NCBI RefSeq assembly: GCF_047250365.1
Contig: NZ_JBLBVL010000022.1
Location: forward strand, 9,167 to 73,166
DNA length: 64,000 nt
Direction of reading: 5' to 3'
DNA from: Thaumasiovibrio sp047250365
GTDB lineage: Bacteria; Pseudomonadota; Gammaproteobacteria; Enterobacterales; Vibrionaceae
The notes under the pieces are model-generated. The model was not told the origin of the DNA. It worked only from the letters and a program-made list of their open reading frames with translations, and did not search any database. This document shows, piece after piece, positions 1 to 6,812 of this stretch. The position numbers and the translations under genes are program-made. The stretch's first letter is position 1. Each line of letters opens with the position of its first letter.

Positions 1-249
1 CTAAACCCTGAGTTTATCGGTCCAGCCGCTCTGACCATGGCGCACCGCTACAACCTAGACAGCCGTGATAACGGCGCTGATGAGCGTATGAAGCTAATCA
101 ACGGCGACAATGGCGCATGGGGTTGTACTTTTGTAGGTTACTGTTCTGAAGTTTGTCCGAAGAGCGTGGATCCTGCCGCTGCAGTTAACCAAGGTAAAAT
201 CGAGTCGTCTAAAGACTTCGTTATTGCCATGATCAAACCGGAGGCCTAA
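1..249 (+). CDS. frdB: Fumarate reductase iron-sulfur subunit, C-terminal fragment
   Basis: The gene enters from the left edge in frame 1, so only the last 82 codons are present. FrdB carries electrons through its iron-sulfur clusters from menaquinol in the membrane to the FrdA flavin, where fumarate is reduced to succinate during anaerobic respiration. The visible part contains the cluster motif GCTFVGYCSEVCPKSVDP, with the cysteine spacing and trailing CP typical of the 3Fe-4S/4Fe-4S ferredoxin-like domain of FrdB/SdhB. frdC follows after 2 bp, so the genes form one operon. The start and N-terminal 2Fe-2S domain lie outside the window. SdhB is the only close alternative, and the FrdC/FrdD neighbours decide for FrdB. 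Confidence 0.96.
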   Translation, partial: LNPEFIGPAALTMAHRYNLDSRDNGADERMKLINGDNGAWGCTFVGYCSEVCPKSVDPAAAVNQGKIESSKDFVIAMIKPEA

Positions 250-251
250 TT

Positions 252-635
252 ATGAGCAATCGTAAGCCTTACGTTCGTGAAATGACGCGTACTTGGTGGA
301 AAGATCACCCTTTCTACCGCTTTTACATGGTTCGTGAAGCCACTGTGCTACCACTGATCCTATTCACCCTGTTCCTAACTTTCGGTCTAGGCAGCTTAGT
401 GCTAGGTGAAGCGGCGTGGGAAAGCTGGTTAGGCTTTATGAAAAACCCAATCGTTATCGCGATTAACATCGTTGCCCTAGCTGGTAGCCTGTTCCATGCG
501 CAGACGTTCTTCAGCATGATGCCACAAGTAATGCCTATCAAATTGAAAGGCAAAACAATCGATAAGAAAGTGGTTGTGCTTGGTCAGTGGGCAGCGGTTG
601 CCGCTATCTCACTTATTGTTCTAGTTCTGGTTTAA
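252..635 (+). CDS. frdC: Fumarate reductase membrane anchor subunit C
   Basis: A 127-residue hydrophobic protein, close to the roughly 130 residues usual for FrdC. It anchors FrdAB to the inner membrane and helps form the quinol site. After a basic, tryptophan-containing N-terminus (residues 1-30) three membrane segments are visible, at about 31-52, 70-90 and 107-127. The segment AGSLFHAQTFFSMMPQVMP is characteristic of the family. Its ATG is 2 bp after the frdB stop, so translation is probably coupled. Identification is firm from sequence and position. Confidence 0.96.
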   Translation: MSNRKPYVREMTRTWWKDHPFYRFYMVREATVLPLILFTLFLTFGLGSLVLGEAAWESWLGFMKNPIVIAINIVALAGSLFHAQTFFSMMPQVMPIKLKGKTIDKKVVVLGQWAAVAAISLIVLVLV

Positions 636-645
636 GGAGTTAATT

Positions 646-1008
646 GTGGTCAATCGCAATCCTAAACGTTCAGACGAGCCAGTATGGTGGGGCCTATTTG
701 GTGCCGGTGGTACTTGGTTCGCAATGATCACACCAATTACCGTTTTGGTATTGGGTATCTTAGTACCAATGGGCATCATCAGTGCCGAGGCATTGAACTA
801 CGAGCGCGTTAGCGCGTTTGTTAGCAGCTGGATTGGTATGGCATTCACTGTGGGTACACTGGCTTTGCCAATGTGGCACGCTATGCACCGTATACACCAC
901 GGTATGCACGATCTGAAGTTCCACATCGGTACTGTTGGCAAAATCGCTTGCTATGTTGCAGCGTACACTGTGTCAATTTTAGCCGTTGTCTTCGTATTCA
1001 TGGTATAA
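646..1008 (+). CDS. frdD: Fumarate reductase membrane anchor subunit D
   Basis: A 120-residue protein with three predicted membrane helices (about 20-45, 60-83 and 97-119). It is the second membrane anchor of fumarate reductase. The stretch HAMHRIHHGMHDLKFH is the histidine-rich signature of FrdD. The start is a GTG at 646, preceded by AAGGAG at 634-639, 10 bp after the frdC stop. It is the last gene of the operon and is followed by an intrinsic terminator. Length matches the family (about 119 residues). Confidence 0.96.
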   Translation: MVNRNPKRSDEPVWWGLFGAGGTWFAMITPITVLVLGILVPMGIISAEALNYERVSAFVSSWIGMAFTVGTLALPMWHAMHRIHHGMHDLKFHIGTVGKIACYVAAYTVSILAVVFVFMV

Positions 1009-1030
1009 GCCAGTCGATACGAAATAAAAA

Positions 1031-1056
1031 CACCGCCTTTGGGCGGTGTTTTTTTA
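1031..1056 (+). terminator. Intrinsic terminator of the frd operon
   Basis: CACCGCC and GGCGGTG form a 7-bp GC-rich stem around a short loop, followed by a run of seven to eight T. It ends rightward transcription from frdD, 23 bp after its stop. The A-run on its left means it may also work leftward for efp. Confidence 0.9.
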
Positions 1057-1118
1057 TCTCTGAGCATCAAGAAAATAAAAAGCGCATCACCATGTACGCG
1101 CCTATCTAACCTCGATGA

Positions 1119-1685
1119 CTACTTTACACGACTCACATACTCGCCTGAGCGCGTATCCACCTTAATGGTTTCGCCAATCTGAATGAATAGAGGAACACGC
1201 ACAACCGCACCAGTAATTAGTGTCGCAGGCTTGCCTCCGGTACCCTGAGTATCACCTTTTAGACCAGGATCTGTCTCTGTGACTTCAAGCTCAACAAAGT
1301 TTGGTGGCGTTACCGTAATAGGATTACCATTCCACAACGTTAGCGTACAGCTGTCGTTCTCTTTCAGCCATTTCGCACTATCACCAACAGCTTTCATATC
1401 AGCACCAAGTTGCTCAAACGTTTCGCTGTTCATAAAGTGATAGAATTCACCATCGTTGTATAGGTAGTCTAGCTCCAGATCCATAACGTCAGCGACTTCT
1501 ACCGTCTCGCCTGACTTAAAGGTTTTCTCTAGCACCTTACCAGAAAGCAGCTTACGGATTTTCACGCGATTGAATGCCTGACCTTTACCCGGTTTAACAT
1601 ACTCGTTTTCGAGAATGACACAAGGCTCATTATCAAGCATAATTTTAAGACCGCCTTTAAACTCATTAGTGCTAACAGTAGCCAT
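1119..1685 (-). CDS. efp: Translation elongation factor P
   Basis: EF-P binds ribosomes stalled at consecutive prolines and restores peptide-bond formation. The protein is 188 residues, the standard length, with the N-terminal KOW-like domain followed by two OB-fold domains. The modification loop reads KPGKGQAF, with the modified lysine at position 34 as in E. coli. That lysine is beta-lysylated by EpmA using (R)-beta-lysine supplied by EpmB, which is encoded divergently only 32 bp away. The C-terminal domain carries the conserved GDTQGTGGKPATL and DTRSGEYVSRVK segments. A GAGGAAAAA-like ribosome site lies just before the ATG. Confidence 0.98.
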   Translation of the reverse strand: MATVSTNEFKGGLKIMLDNEPCVILENEYVKPGKGQAFNRVKIRKLLSGKVLEKTFKSGETVEVADVMDLELDYLYNDGEFYHFMNSETFEQLGADMKAVGDSAKWLKENDSCTLTLWNGNPITVTPPNFVELEVTETDPGLKGDTQGTGGKPATLITGAVVRVPLFIQIGETIKVDTRSGEYVSRVK

Positions 1686-1717
1686 TTTTTCCTCTTTCTA
1701 TCTTCGAGTTAAATTTA

Positions 1718-2740
1718 ATGCCACACATCATAACCCGAAACGTACCAACTGTTGAGCAAAACTGGCTGACAGAACTTGCGAATGCGATCACTGACCCCGA
1801 TTCTTTACTGGCTCAACTTGATATCGATCCCACACCGTATAAGGCTGGGTTTGATGCAAAACGTTTATTTGCCCTTCGTGTACCTCAAAGCTTTATTGAT
1901 AGAATGGAAAAGGGCAACCCTAATGACCCATTATTGCGTCAGGTTTTACCTCTCGTTGACGAGCTCACAACTCAGCCAGGGTACAGCCAGGATCCACTTA
2001 ATGAACAAAACAACCAACAACCGGGGGTTTTGCACAAATACCATAATCGCTGCCTGCTCATTGTAAAAGGCGGCTGTGCCATCAACTGCCGCTACTGCTT
2101 CCGGCGCCACTTTCCTTATCAAGACAACCGAGGAGGAAAGCGCCAATGGCAAGCTGCGCTGGATTACATCGCAACCCAGCCTGAACTTGATGAAGTCATC
2201 TTATCTGGCGGCGATCCATTAATGGCCAAAGATCATGAGCTCGAATGGTTGCTAACAGCGCTCGCACAACTGCCTCACATCAAACGGCTACGGATCCACA
2301 CCCGTTTACCTGTCGTAATACCTGCACGAATTACAGAGACACTCTGTCAGCTCCTTGCGAAGAGCCGCTTTCAAGTCGTGCTCGTCACGCATATCAATCA
2401 TCCCAATGAAATTGATGCTGCCTTCGTCAAGGCCATGGCGAAATTGAAAGGAACAGGCGTCACATTGCTTAACCAAGGAGTATTGCTGAAAGGGGTCAAT
2501 GACCATGCAGAGACACTCATAGCCCTGTCTAATCGGCTATTTGACGCTGGCATACTGCCTTATTACCTACATGTACTTGATAAGGTACAAGGCGCGGCAC
2601 ATTTCTATGTCAGTGATGAAACCGCGCGCTCGCTGCTACATAGCATCATGCAAAGGTTATCCGGATACTTAGTACCACAGCTAACACGTGAGATCGGCGG
2701 ACGTATGAGCAAAACACCACTGGATTTACATCTCGAGTAG
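1718..2740 (+). CDS. epmB: EF-P (R)-beta-lysine synthase (lysine 2,3-aminomutase family)
   Basis: EpmB converts L-lysine to (R)-beta-lysine, which EpmA attaches to Lys34 of EF-P. The 340-residue protein has the radical-SAM cluster motif GGCAINCRYCFRRHF with cysteines at about 120, 124 and 127, followed by the SGGDPL motif that contacts S-adenosylmethionine. Length and the short N-terminal region fit EpmB rather than the longer catabolic KamA. It is divergent from efp, the common arrangement in gammaproteobacteria. epmA, often near frd, is not inside the window. Confidence 0.95.
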   Translation: MPHIITRNVPTVEQNWLTELANAITDPDSLLAQLDIDPTPYKAGFDAKRLFALRVPQSFIDRMEKGNPNDPLLRQVLPLVDELTTQPGYSQDPLNEQNNQQPGVLHKYHNRCLLIVKGGCAINCRYCFRRHFPYQDNRGGKRQWQAALDYIATQPELDEVILSGGDPLMAKDHELEWLLTALAQLPHIKRLRIHTRLPVVIPARITETLCQLLAKSRFQVVLVTHINHPNEIDAAFVKAMAKLKGTGVTLLNQGVLLKGVNDHAETLIALSNRLFDAGILPYYLHVLDKVQGAAHFYVSDETARSLLHSIMQRLSGYLVPQLTREIGGRMSKTPLDLHLE

Positions 2741-2797
2741 CTTTGCTTATCTCAATGCATCAATAAGAATAAGGCGAAGCGCTTCTGGTGAGCGCAT

Positions 2798-3115
2798 ATA
2801 AAAGAACGGGCGCGACTTACGTCGCGCCCTGAGGTCTTACTCGCAGCAATCCTGCTACAACGATGCTCCCTGCATCATCCATAATTAGTATGCTGAATCC
2901 ATCAGCGCTATCCATAATCTTCGTCCTGAAGAGTTCCTTGGCGTCCTGACCCGTCAATGCATCCTTATTGACTCTCTCGACCTTCCTGGCGGTGTCCTAT
3001 CTTTATCCTAAAGAGGTTCCTACACATCCCTGCCAATGGTTCATCCTCGACCACTGCTTCTCTTCCTGAGGCGCCTATCCATGACTTGTCCTGTCCTTGT
3101 CACCTCCGTGATGAC
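2798..3115 (-). ncRNA. csrB: CsrB-family regulatory RNA, copy 1
   Basis: Read on the minus strand, this roughly 318-nt segment contains about 20 GGA motifs, many as AGGA within small hairpins (for example CAGGACG, CAGGAAG, GAGGATG). That is the hallmark of RNAs that sequester the translational repressor CsrA. The 3' end is an intrinsic terminator (stem 2808-2829, then a U-rich tract). The inferred 5' end at 3115 begins GTCATCACGGAGG, resembling the GTCGACAGG start of E. coli CsrB, and is preceded by a TATTCT -10 (3123-3128) and CTTTTT -35 (3146-3151). A GacA-type box is centred about 180 bp upstream. The 3' half is homologous to copy 2; the 5' half has diverged. There is no convincing ORF. 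Confidence 0.9.
2808..2829 (-). terminator. Intrinsic terminator of CsrB copy 1
   Basis: GGGCGCGAC and GTCGCGCCC form a perfect 9-bp stem with a 4-nt loop. On the minus strand it is followed by GTTCTTTTATATG, a U-rich tract. The same hairpin with one loop change ends copy 2, showing that the duplication included the terminator. Confidence 0.9.
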
Positions 3116-3207
3116 ATGGTTAAGAATACGATATTCTGGCGACAGAAAAAGCCCTCTGCACGTAGTCGATTATCCGGCGAAGTGGTAGGAGGTCTACAAT
3201 ATAATTA

Positions 3208-3220
3208 TAAGCATTTGATA
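3208..3220 (-). promoter_or_regulatory. Candidate IHF site upstream of CsrB copy 1
   Basis: On the minus strand TATCAAATGCTTA matches the IHF consensus WATCAANNNNTTR at every fixed position. It is centred about 99 bp upstream of the inferred CsrB start, between the GacA-type box and the core promoter, in AT-rich DNA. A bend here could bring the distant activator to the polymerase. Binding is inferred; no exact match was found in the corresponding region of copy 2. Confidence 0.5.
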
Positions 3221-3286
3221 GAAAATAAATAATTTCTGGATATCGGTATATTTACCATCTTAACGATCTAAAAAGTCCCACGTTAC

Positions 3287-3304
3287 TGTGAGAGATCTCT
3301 TACA
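3287..3304. promoter_or_regulatory. GacA/UvrY/VarA-type activator box for CsrB copy 1
   Basis: TGTGAGAGATCTCTTACA is an 18-bp near-perfect palindrome and differs at one position from the ideal TGTAAGAGATCTCTTACA upstream activating sequence of GacA-family response regulators. Its centre (3295.5) is about 180 bp upstream of the inferred start at 3115, the distance typical of GacA-controlled rsm/csr RNA promoters. Confidence 0.85.
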
Positions 3305-3419
3305 AACATAACGGCAAATTATGAAAATCGCTACCAGCACGGCTCATGCAAATAAGAGCAGGCGGTACAATAAGGGGTTGAGTTATGAGGATGAAACGGT
3401 AACGTGTTTTTAGAGCGCA

Positions 3420-3828
3420 CATAAAAGAGCGGGCGCGACTTGCGTCGCGCCCTAAGTTTTACTTGCAGCAATCCAGCTACTATGGTGCTCCCTGCATCAT
3501 TCCATGATTAGTATGCTGCATCCATTCAGCGCTTCCGTATACTTCATCCTGAAGCTGTCCTAGTCATCCTGACTTGTCGATACATCCTTATCGACTCTCT
3601 CGACCTTCCTGGCGGTGTCCCTGACTTCGTCCTGAAGCGTTCCTTCCTCTGTCCTAGAGGTGTTCCTTCGTCATCCTGACACAGCGTCAATCCTGACTCT
3701 GTCTACAACATCCTGTTGTGGTCCTTTTTACGTCCTTGCCAGTTAACTCATCCTGAGCCACTGATTCTCATCCTGAGATTACCAATTCCGTTGCGGTTCC
3801 TGTTCCGTTCTGTCGTCATCCTGTCGAC
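3420..3828 (-). ncRNA. csrB: CsrB-family regulatory RNA, copy 2
   Basis: About 409 nt on the minus strand with about 27 GGA motifs, the majority AGGA. Several lie in loops of short stems, for example CTCAGGATGAG (twice) and CAACAGGATGTTG. The 5' end begins GTCGACAGGATGACGAC, very close to the start of E. coli CsrB, and lies 7 bp after a TAATAT -10 (3836-3841) with CTTTTA -35 (3859-3864, 17-bp spacer). It ends at a 9-bp GC stem plus U tract. It should titrate CsrA under BarA/UvrY (VarS/VarA) control. It is about 90 nt longer than copy 1, mainly in its 5' half, so it may bind more CsrA. Confidence 0.92.
3431..3452 (-). terminator. Intrinsic terminator of CsrB copy 2
   Basis: Stem GGGCGCGAC/GTCGCGCCC with loop TTGC, followed on the minus strand by GCTCTTTTATGT. 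Nearly identical to the terminator of copy 1. Confidence 0.9.
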
Positions 3829-3999
3829 AAAGAGAATATTACGCTATTAGAGAGGGATTAAAAGTATGTCTCTCTGCTCGAACTCTACCTAGACACTTTT
3901 CCATTATTAACCATTAAATATCATTACCAATAAAAACAGTAACATATGTCGACATAACGTCCTTTTTCTTACTTATAAGACGGTCAACTCCCACACCTT

Positions 4000-4017
4000 T
4001 GTAAGAGATCTCGCACA
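4000..4017. promoter_or_regulatory. GacA/UvrY/VarA-type activator box for CsrB copy 2
   Basis: TGTAAGAGATCTCGCACA keeps the left half of the GacA-type palindrome intact and has two changes in the right half. Its centre (4008.5) is about 180 bp upstream of the inferred start at 3828, the same spacing as at copy 1. Confidence 0.8.
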
Positions 4018-4218
4018 CGATGTTAAGCAAAGTACCCACCCTTTACTAAGTTATCTTCCATACAACACCAAACATACGCTCACCGCATGTATTGAGATAA
4101 AACGCCGATCAAATGACATAATACTTATAGCTAAGATACCTTAGGGCTTCTTTGGTGGGTGCACGGTCTCTATCGGTGGGCAGAGTACATACGAATTAGC
4201 TTCTATTTACCAGGTTCT
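4018..4218. other. Intergenic stretch between CsrB copy 2 control region and the LysR gene
   Basis: About 200 bp of AT-rich sequence downstream of the LysR gene stop. I see no open reading frame with a ribosome site, no strong hairpin terminator and no repeat. It lies beyond the CsrB activator box, so any further activator sites of that promoter would fall here. Confidence 0.5.
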
Positions 4219-5109
4219 CTAAGTGAGGATAATCTCAGCATGTTGGGTGAGTATCTCTAGCGTACTTGCAATCTCATCGGTCAATTCATCAGACAGCGCA
4301 TAAAACACGCAAACCCCCTGACTATAATCTCGATCCGTATCGCTAAGGCACATTTTTTTCAGCTGTCCTGATGCTACCCTTGGTGCTGCTGTCGTATTCG
4401 TCAATGCCATCCACCCTCTCTCTTTTAAACACTCCACAGCAAGATCAATCGTCCCTACGCGTTCAATGTCATTACCCAGCTCAAAACTAGCAAGCTCCCC
4501 TGGCAACGTTGTTTGCAGCTGCAGCTGCGGTAACATTCTCAGCTCATCCATAGTAACTGAGTGGCGCATAGCCAGCGCAGAATCCGGGTGACAATAGCTG
4601 GCAACCGTCATACTCCCCATGTACTTAGATTGCAGGCGTGCCTTGGTTCTGGGGCTATTTTCTGTTGCCATGATAGCGAGGTGGCATTCCCCAGACTCGA
4701 TAGCTTGATAAGCTTCATGTCGATTCGCTACCAGCAGATGAACCTTTAAGCTTGGGAAGTGGAGCTTAATCTTAGTCGCGAGCTGAGCAAGCCAACATGC
4801 AGGGATCATGACATCATAGTAAATCGTGAGATCATCAAGAGGCCGACTCAGTAACGAAAATGCGGCTAAAGAGAAGTCTTCTACTTGTTTCGTCGCATTT
4901 GCAGCTCGCTGATACAGCTTATGCGCCGCTGCTGTTGGTGCCGCTTTCCTTCCAGAGATCGAAAACAGTGGCACGCCAATCGTATCTTCTAGCATCATCA
5001 CATGCTCGCGGATAGTGCTACGCTCTTTGTTTGCTGCTCGACCCGCGGCACTATAAGAACCATGTTGATAGACCAGTGTAAAAGCCTGTATCTGTTCAAT
5101 GGAGATCAT
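4219..5109 (-). CDS. LysR-family transcriptional regulator
   Basis: A 296-residue protein with the LysR layout: an N-terminal winged helix-turn-helix (residues 1-65, including IEQIQAFTLVYQHGSYSAAG and a RSTIREHVMMLEDTIGVPLF segment) and a C-terminal two-lobed effector-binding domain from about residue 90. The recognition helix is unusual, with KERSTIREHV where many LysR proteins have SQPAVSxxI. The effector is unknown. The next minus-strand gene upstream is the serine hydrolase, separated by a strong terminator, so they are not one operon. Regulation of that hydrolase is possible but not shown. Confidence 0.85.
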   Translation of the reverse strand: MISIEQIQAFTLVYQHGSYSAAGRAANKERSTIREHVMMLEDTIGVPLFSISGRKAAPTAAAHKLYQRAANATKQVEDFSLAAFSLLSRPLDDLTIYYDVMIPACWLAQLATKIKLHFPSLKVHLLVANRHEAYQAIESGECHLAIMATENSPRTKARLQSKYMGSMTVASYCHPDSALAMRHSVTMDELRMLPQLQLQTTLPGELASFELGNDIERVGTIDLAVECLKERGWMALTNTTAAPRVASGQLKKMCLSDTDRDYSQGVCVFYALSDELTDEIASTLEILTQHAEIILT

Positions 5110-5160
5110 TTAAAATACCACTAATACTCTAAAGATAAATTATCTATAGCTTACAACAAA

Positions 5161-5189
5161 AGGGTGCCAAGCTTCTCACTTGGCACCCT
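5161..5189 (-). terminator. Intrinsic terminator after the serine hydrolase gene
   Basis: AGGGTGCCAAG and CTTGGCACCCT form an 11-bp perfect stem with a 7-nt loop. On the minus strand it is followed by TTTTGTTG. It separates the hydrolase gene from the LysR gene. Confidence 0.8.
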
Positions 5190-5227
5190 TCTCATAGCAA
5201 CTTGTTGATTGATATTACTGTCGTCGG

Positions 5228-6598
5228 CTATTTATCACTTAGCATTTCTGCCGCCGCACGGAAATAAGCAGGAACCTTAATTTCACCGTAAGGTGGAACA
5301 TACGGAACAGCAGAGAAGTAAACAGCAGCGAAATCACGCTCAGGATCAATATAGATACCTTGACCGGTATTACCATGCTTGTACATCGCACCATCTTCGT
5401 AGAACCAGTCAAATTGATAGCCGCCTTTAACCGGTTTCGTACCTGAAATAGCGAGTGCTTGCCCCTCTTTTGCACCACCAACAAATGCCTCGGCGTCACC
5501 GGATGAACGGATCTGTTGTAATAGCGATGGCGTTACCACTTGCTCGTGCGCGACCTTATCCCAACTTGGCGTATACATGGTCGCGTACATGGCAAAGTCT
5601 TCCAGCGTTGAAGACACAATGCCCAAGTTTAGCGGTGCACCATCTTGTGAAAGGTGAACCGCTAATGGCATACGCGCGCCAAGTTGGCCCCAAATACGCT
5701 CTTCAAAGACATCAGAGACACGCTTACCGGTCACTTCTTGAATAATCATCCCCAATACGTGCGTATTCAATGACGAGTAACGGAAACGCGCACCTGGCTG
5801 CTCATCTTCTAATGGTTGCACATCGCGTAGCGCGTCAAGCCAATGCGGGCGCTCAATTGATGTATCGGTCGGAGTCACCGTGCTTCCTACAAAGCGTACA
5901 AAGACACCTTCTGGATCAAGGATGGAAGAGTTTGTCTCCTCATGGTCCAAACCAGCGGTATGGTTTAGCAGATTCAGAACGGTTGGCTCATCCCACGCAG
6001 TCCCTTTTAGCGCTGGTACGTATTGAGTAACAGAGGCATTTACATCTACTTTACCCTCTTCGACGAGCATCGCAAATACTAGCCCTGTTAGGGTTTTGCT
6101 AGACGACATCCAAATATGCATGTCAGAAGGGCTCATCCCAGGGTAAGACTCATAGACAACCTCCCCCTTGTGGATCATCATCACACCCTGGGTGCGGAAA
6201 AGAGGATCGATAACATAGTCGTTCAACGCCATTGGCCCTTTGCTGTCCGTGTCGACAACCAACTCGCCAATCGATGCTTGAAGGTTACGATTTAGCATCT
6301 TTTGCTGAGGGTGTGGGTTCACCATATCGGTACGCATTACCGTTGACCAATTGGTTAGGTAGTAAAGCGTATGGTCGCCGCCCATCTGAGCGTGAAAACT
6401 TTCAAAGCTATTGTAAGCTTCCTGAATAAAGTCAGCATCAAACCCCTCTTTCACTTGGGTTACTGGCATGGTTAGCGTTGCGCCAGGCGCTGCCAAATAT
6501 TCCGCTAAAGGGTGATCGGCAGGAACAGCAGCATAGGCCGTCATCGATACCGTTGATGCAACGGCCAATGCTAGTGCTTTAACATTTAGCTTTTTCAT
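5228..6598 (-). CDS. Exported serine hydrolase of the beta-lactamase (class C / esterase family VIII) fold
   Basis: The 456-residue protein starts at 6598, where AGAGGAAAG precedes the ATG; an ATG 14 codons upstream would add residues before the signal peptide. Residues 1-22 form a signal peptide ending near AYA-A. The SxxK nucleophile motif is SSSK in WMSSSKTLTG, and RYSSLNTHVLG is the region of the catalytic tyrosine, here YSS rather than the YxN of true beta-lactamases. HTAGLDHEE is the usual helix of this fold. Those features favour an esterase or amide hydrolase, such as the 6-aminohexanoate-dimer hydrolase relatives, over antibiotic resistance. The substrate cannot be told from sequence. 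It is monocistronic. Confidence 0.8.
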   Translation of the reverse strand: MKKLNVKALALAVASTVSMTAYAAVPADHPLAEYLAAPGATLTMPVTQVKEGFDADFIQEAYNSFESFHAQMGGDHTLYYLTNWSTVMRTDMVNPHPQQKMLNRNLQASIGELVVDTDSKGPMALNDYVIDPLFRTQGVMMIHKGEVVYESYPGMSPSDMHIWMSSSKTLTGLVFAMLVEEGKVDVNASVTQYVPALKGTAWDEPTVLNLLNHTAGLDHEETNSSILDPEGVFVRFVGSTVTPTDTSIERPHWLDALRDVQPLEDEQPGARFRYSSLNTHVLGMIIQEVTGKRVSDVFEERIWGQLGARMPLAVHLSQDGAPLNLGIVSSTLEDFAMYATMYTPSWDKVAHEQVVTPSLLQQIRSSGDAEAFVGGAKEGQALAISGTKPVKGGYQFDWFYEDGAMYKHGNTGQGIYIDPERDFAAVYFSAVPYVPPYGEIKVPAYFRAAAEMLSDK

Positions 6599-6740
6599 TT
6601 TGTGTCTTTCCTCTAAAGGTATTACCGCTTGACTCATCAATATGAGGAAAGTTTATCGGTTACCCACTTGTTTACAATGCAATCACGTAGGGGAAAGCAC
6701 GACAAATAGTGTGACATCGGATGCTCGATAAAAAGAAAAA

Positions 6741-6767
6741 CGCCCGCAAGGCAATGCCTTACGGGCG
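6741..6767 (-). terminator. Terminator of the groESL operon
   Basis: CGCCCG/CGGGCG with an inner AAGGC/GCCTT stem forms a long GC hairpin. The minus-strand side is followed by TTTTTCTTTTT. It lies 46 bp after the groEL stop. Confidence 0.85.
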
Positions 6768-6812
6768 TTTTAAACTATTCTGATCTTCTATGAAGCGACT
6801 AACTATGGATGA

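Noticed and set aside
3204..3209. Perfect minus-strand TATAAT upstream of CsrB copy 1
   Set aside because: It has no suitable -35 and would give a longer RNA with a GGA-poor 5' part. The TATTCT promoter at 3123-3128 matches copy 2 in layout and in distance to the GacA-type box. The TATAAT overlaps the IHF-like site.
2840..3850. Dense repetition of CATCCTG/TCCTG words, at first like a CRISPR or satellite repeat
   Set aside because: The words are irregularly spaced and not part of a fixed-length repeat-spacer unit. Read on the other strand they are AGGA motifs of CsrB-type RNAs, complete with promoters and terminators.
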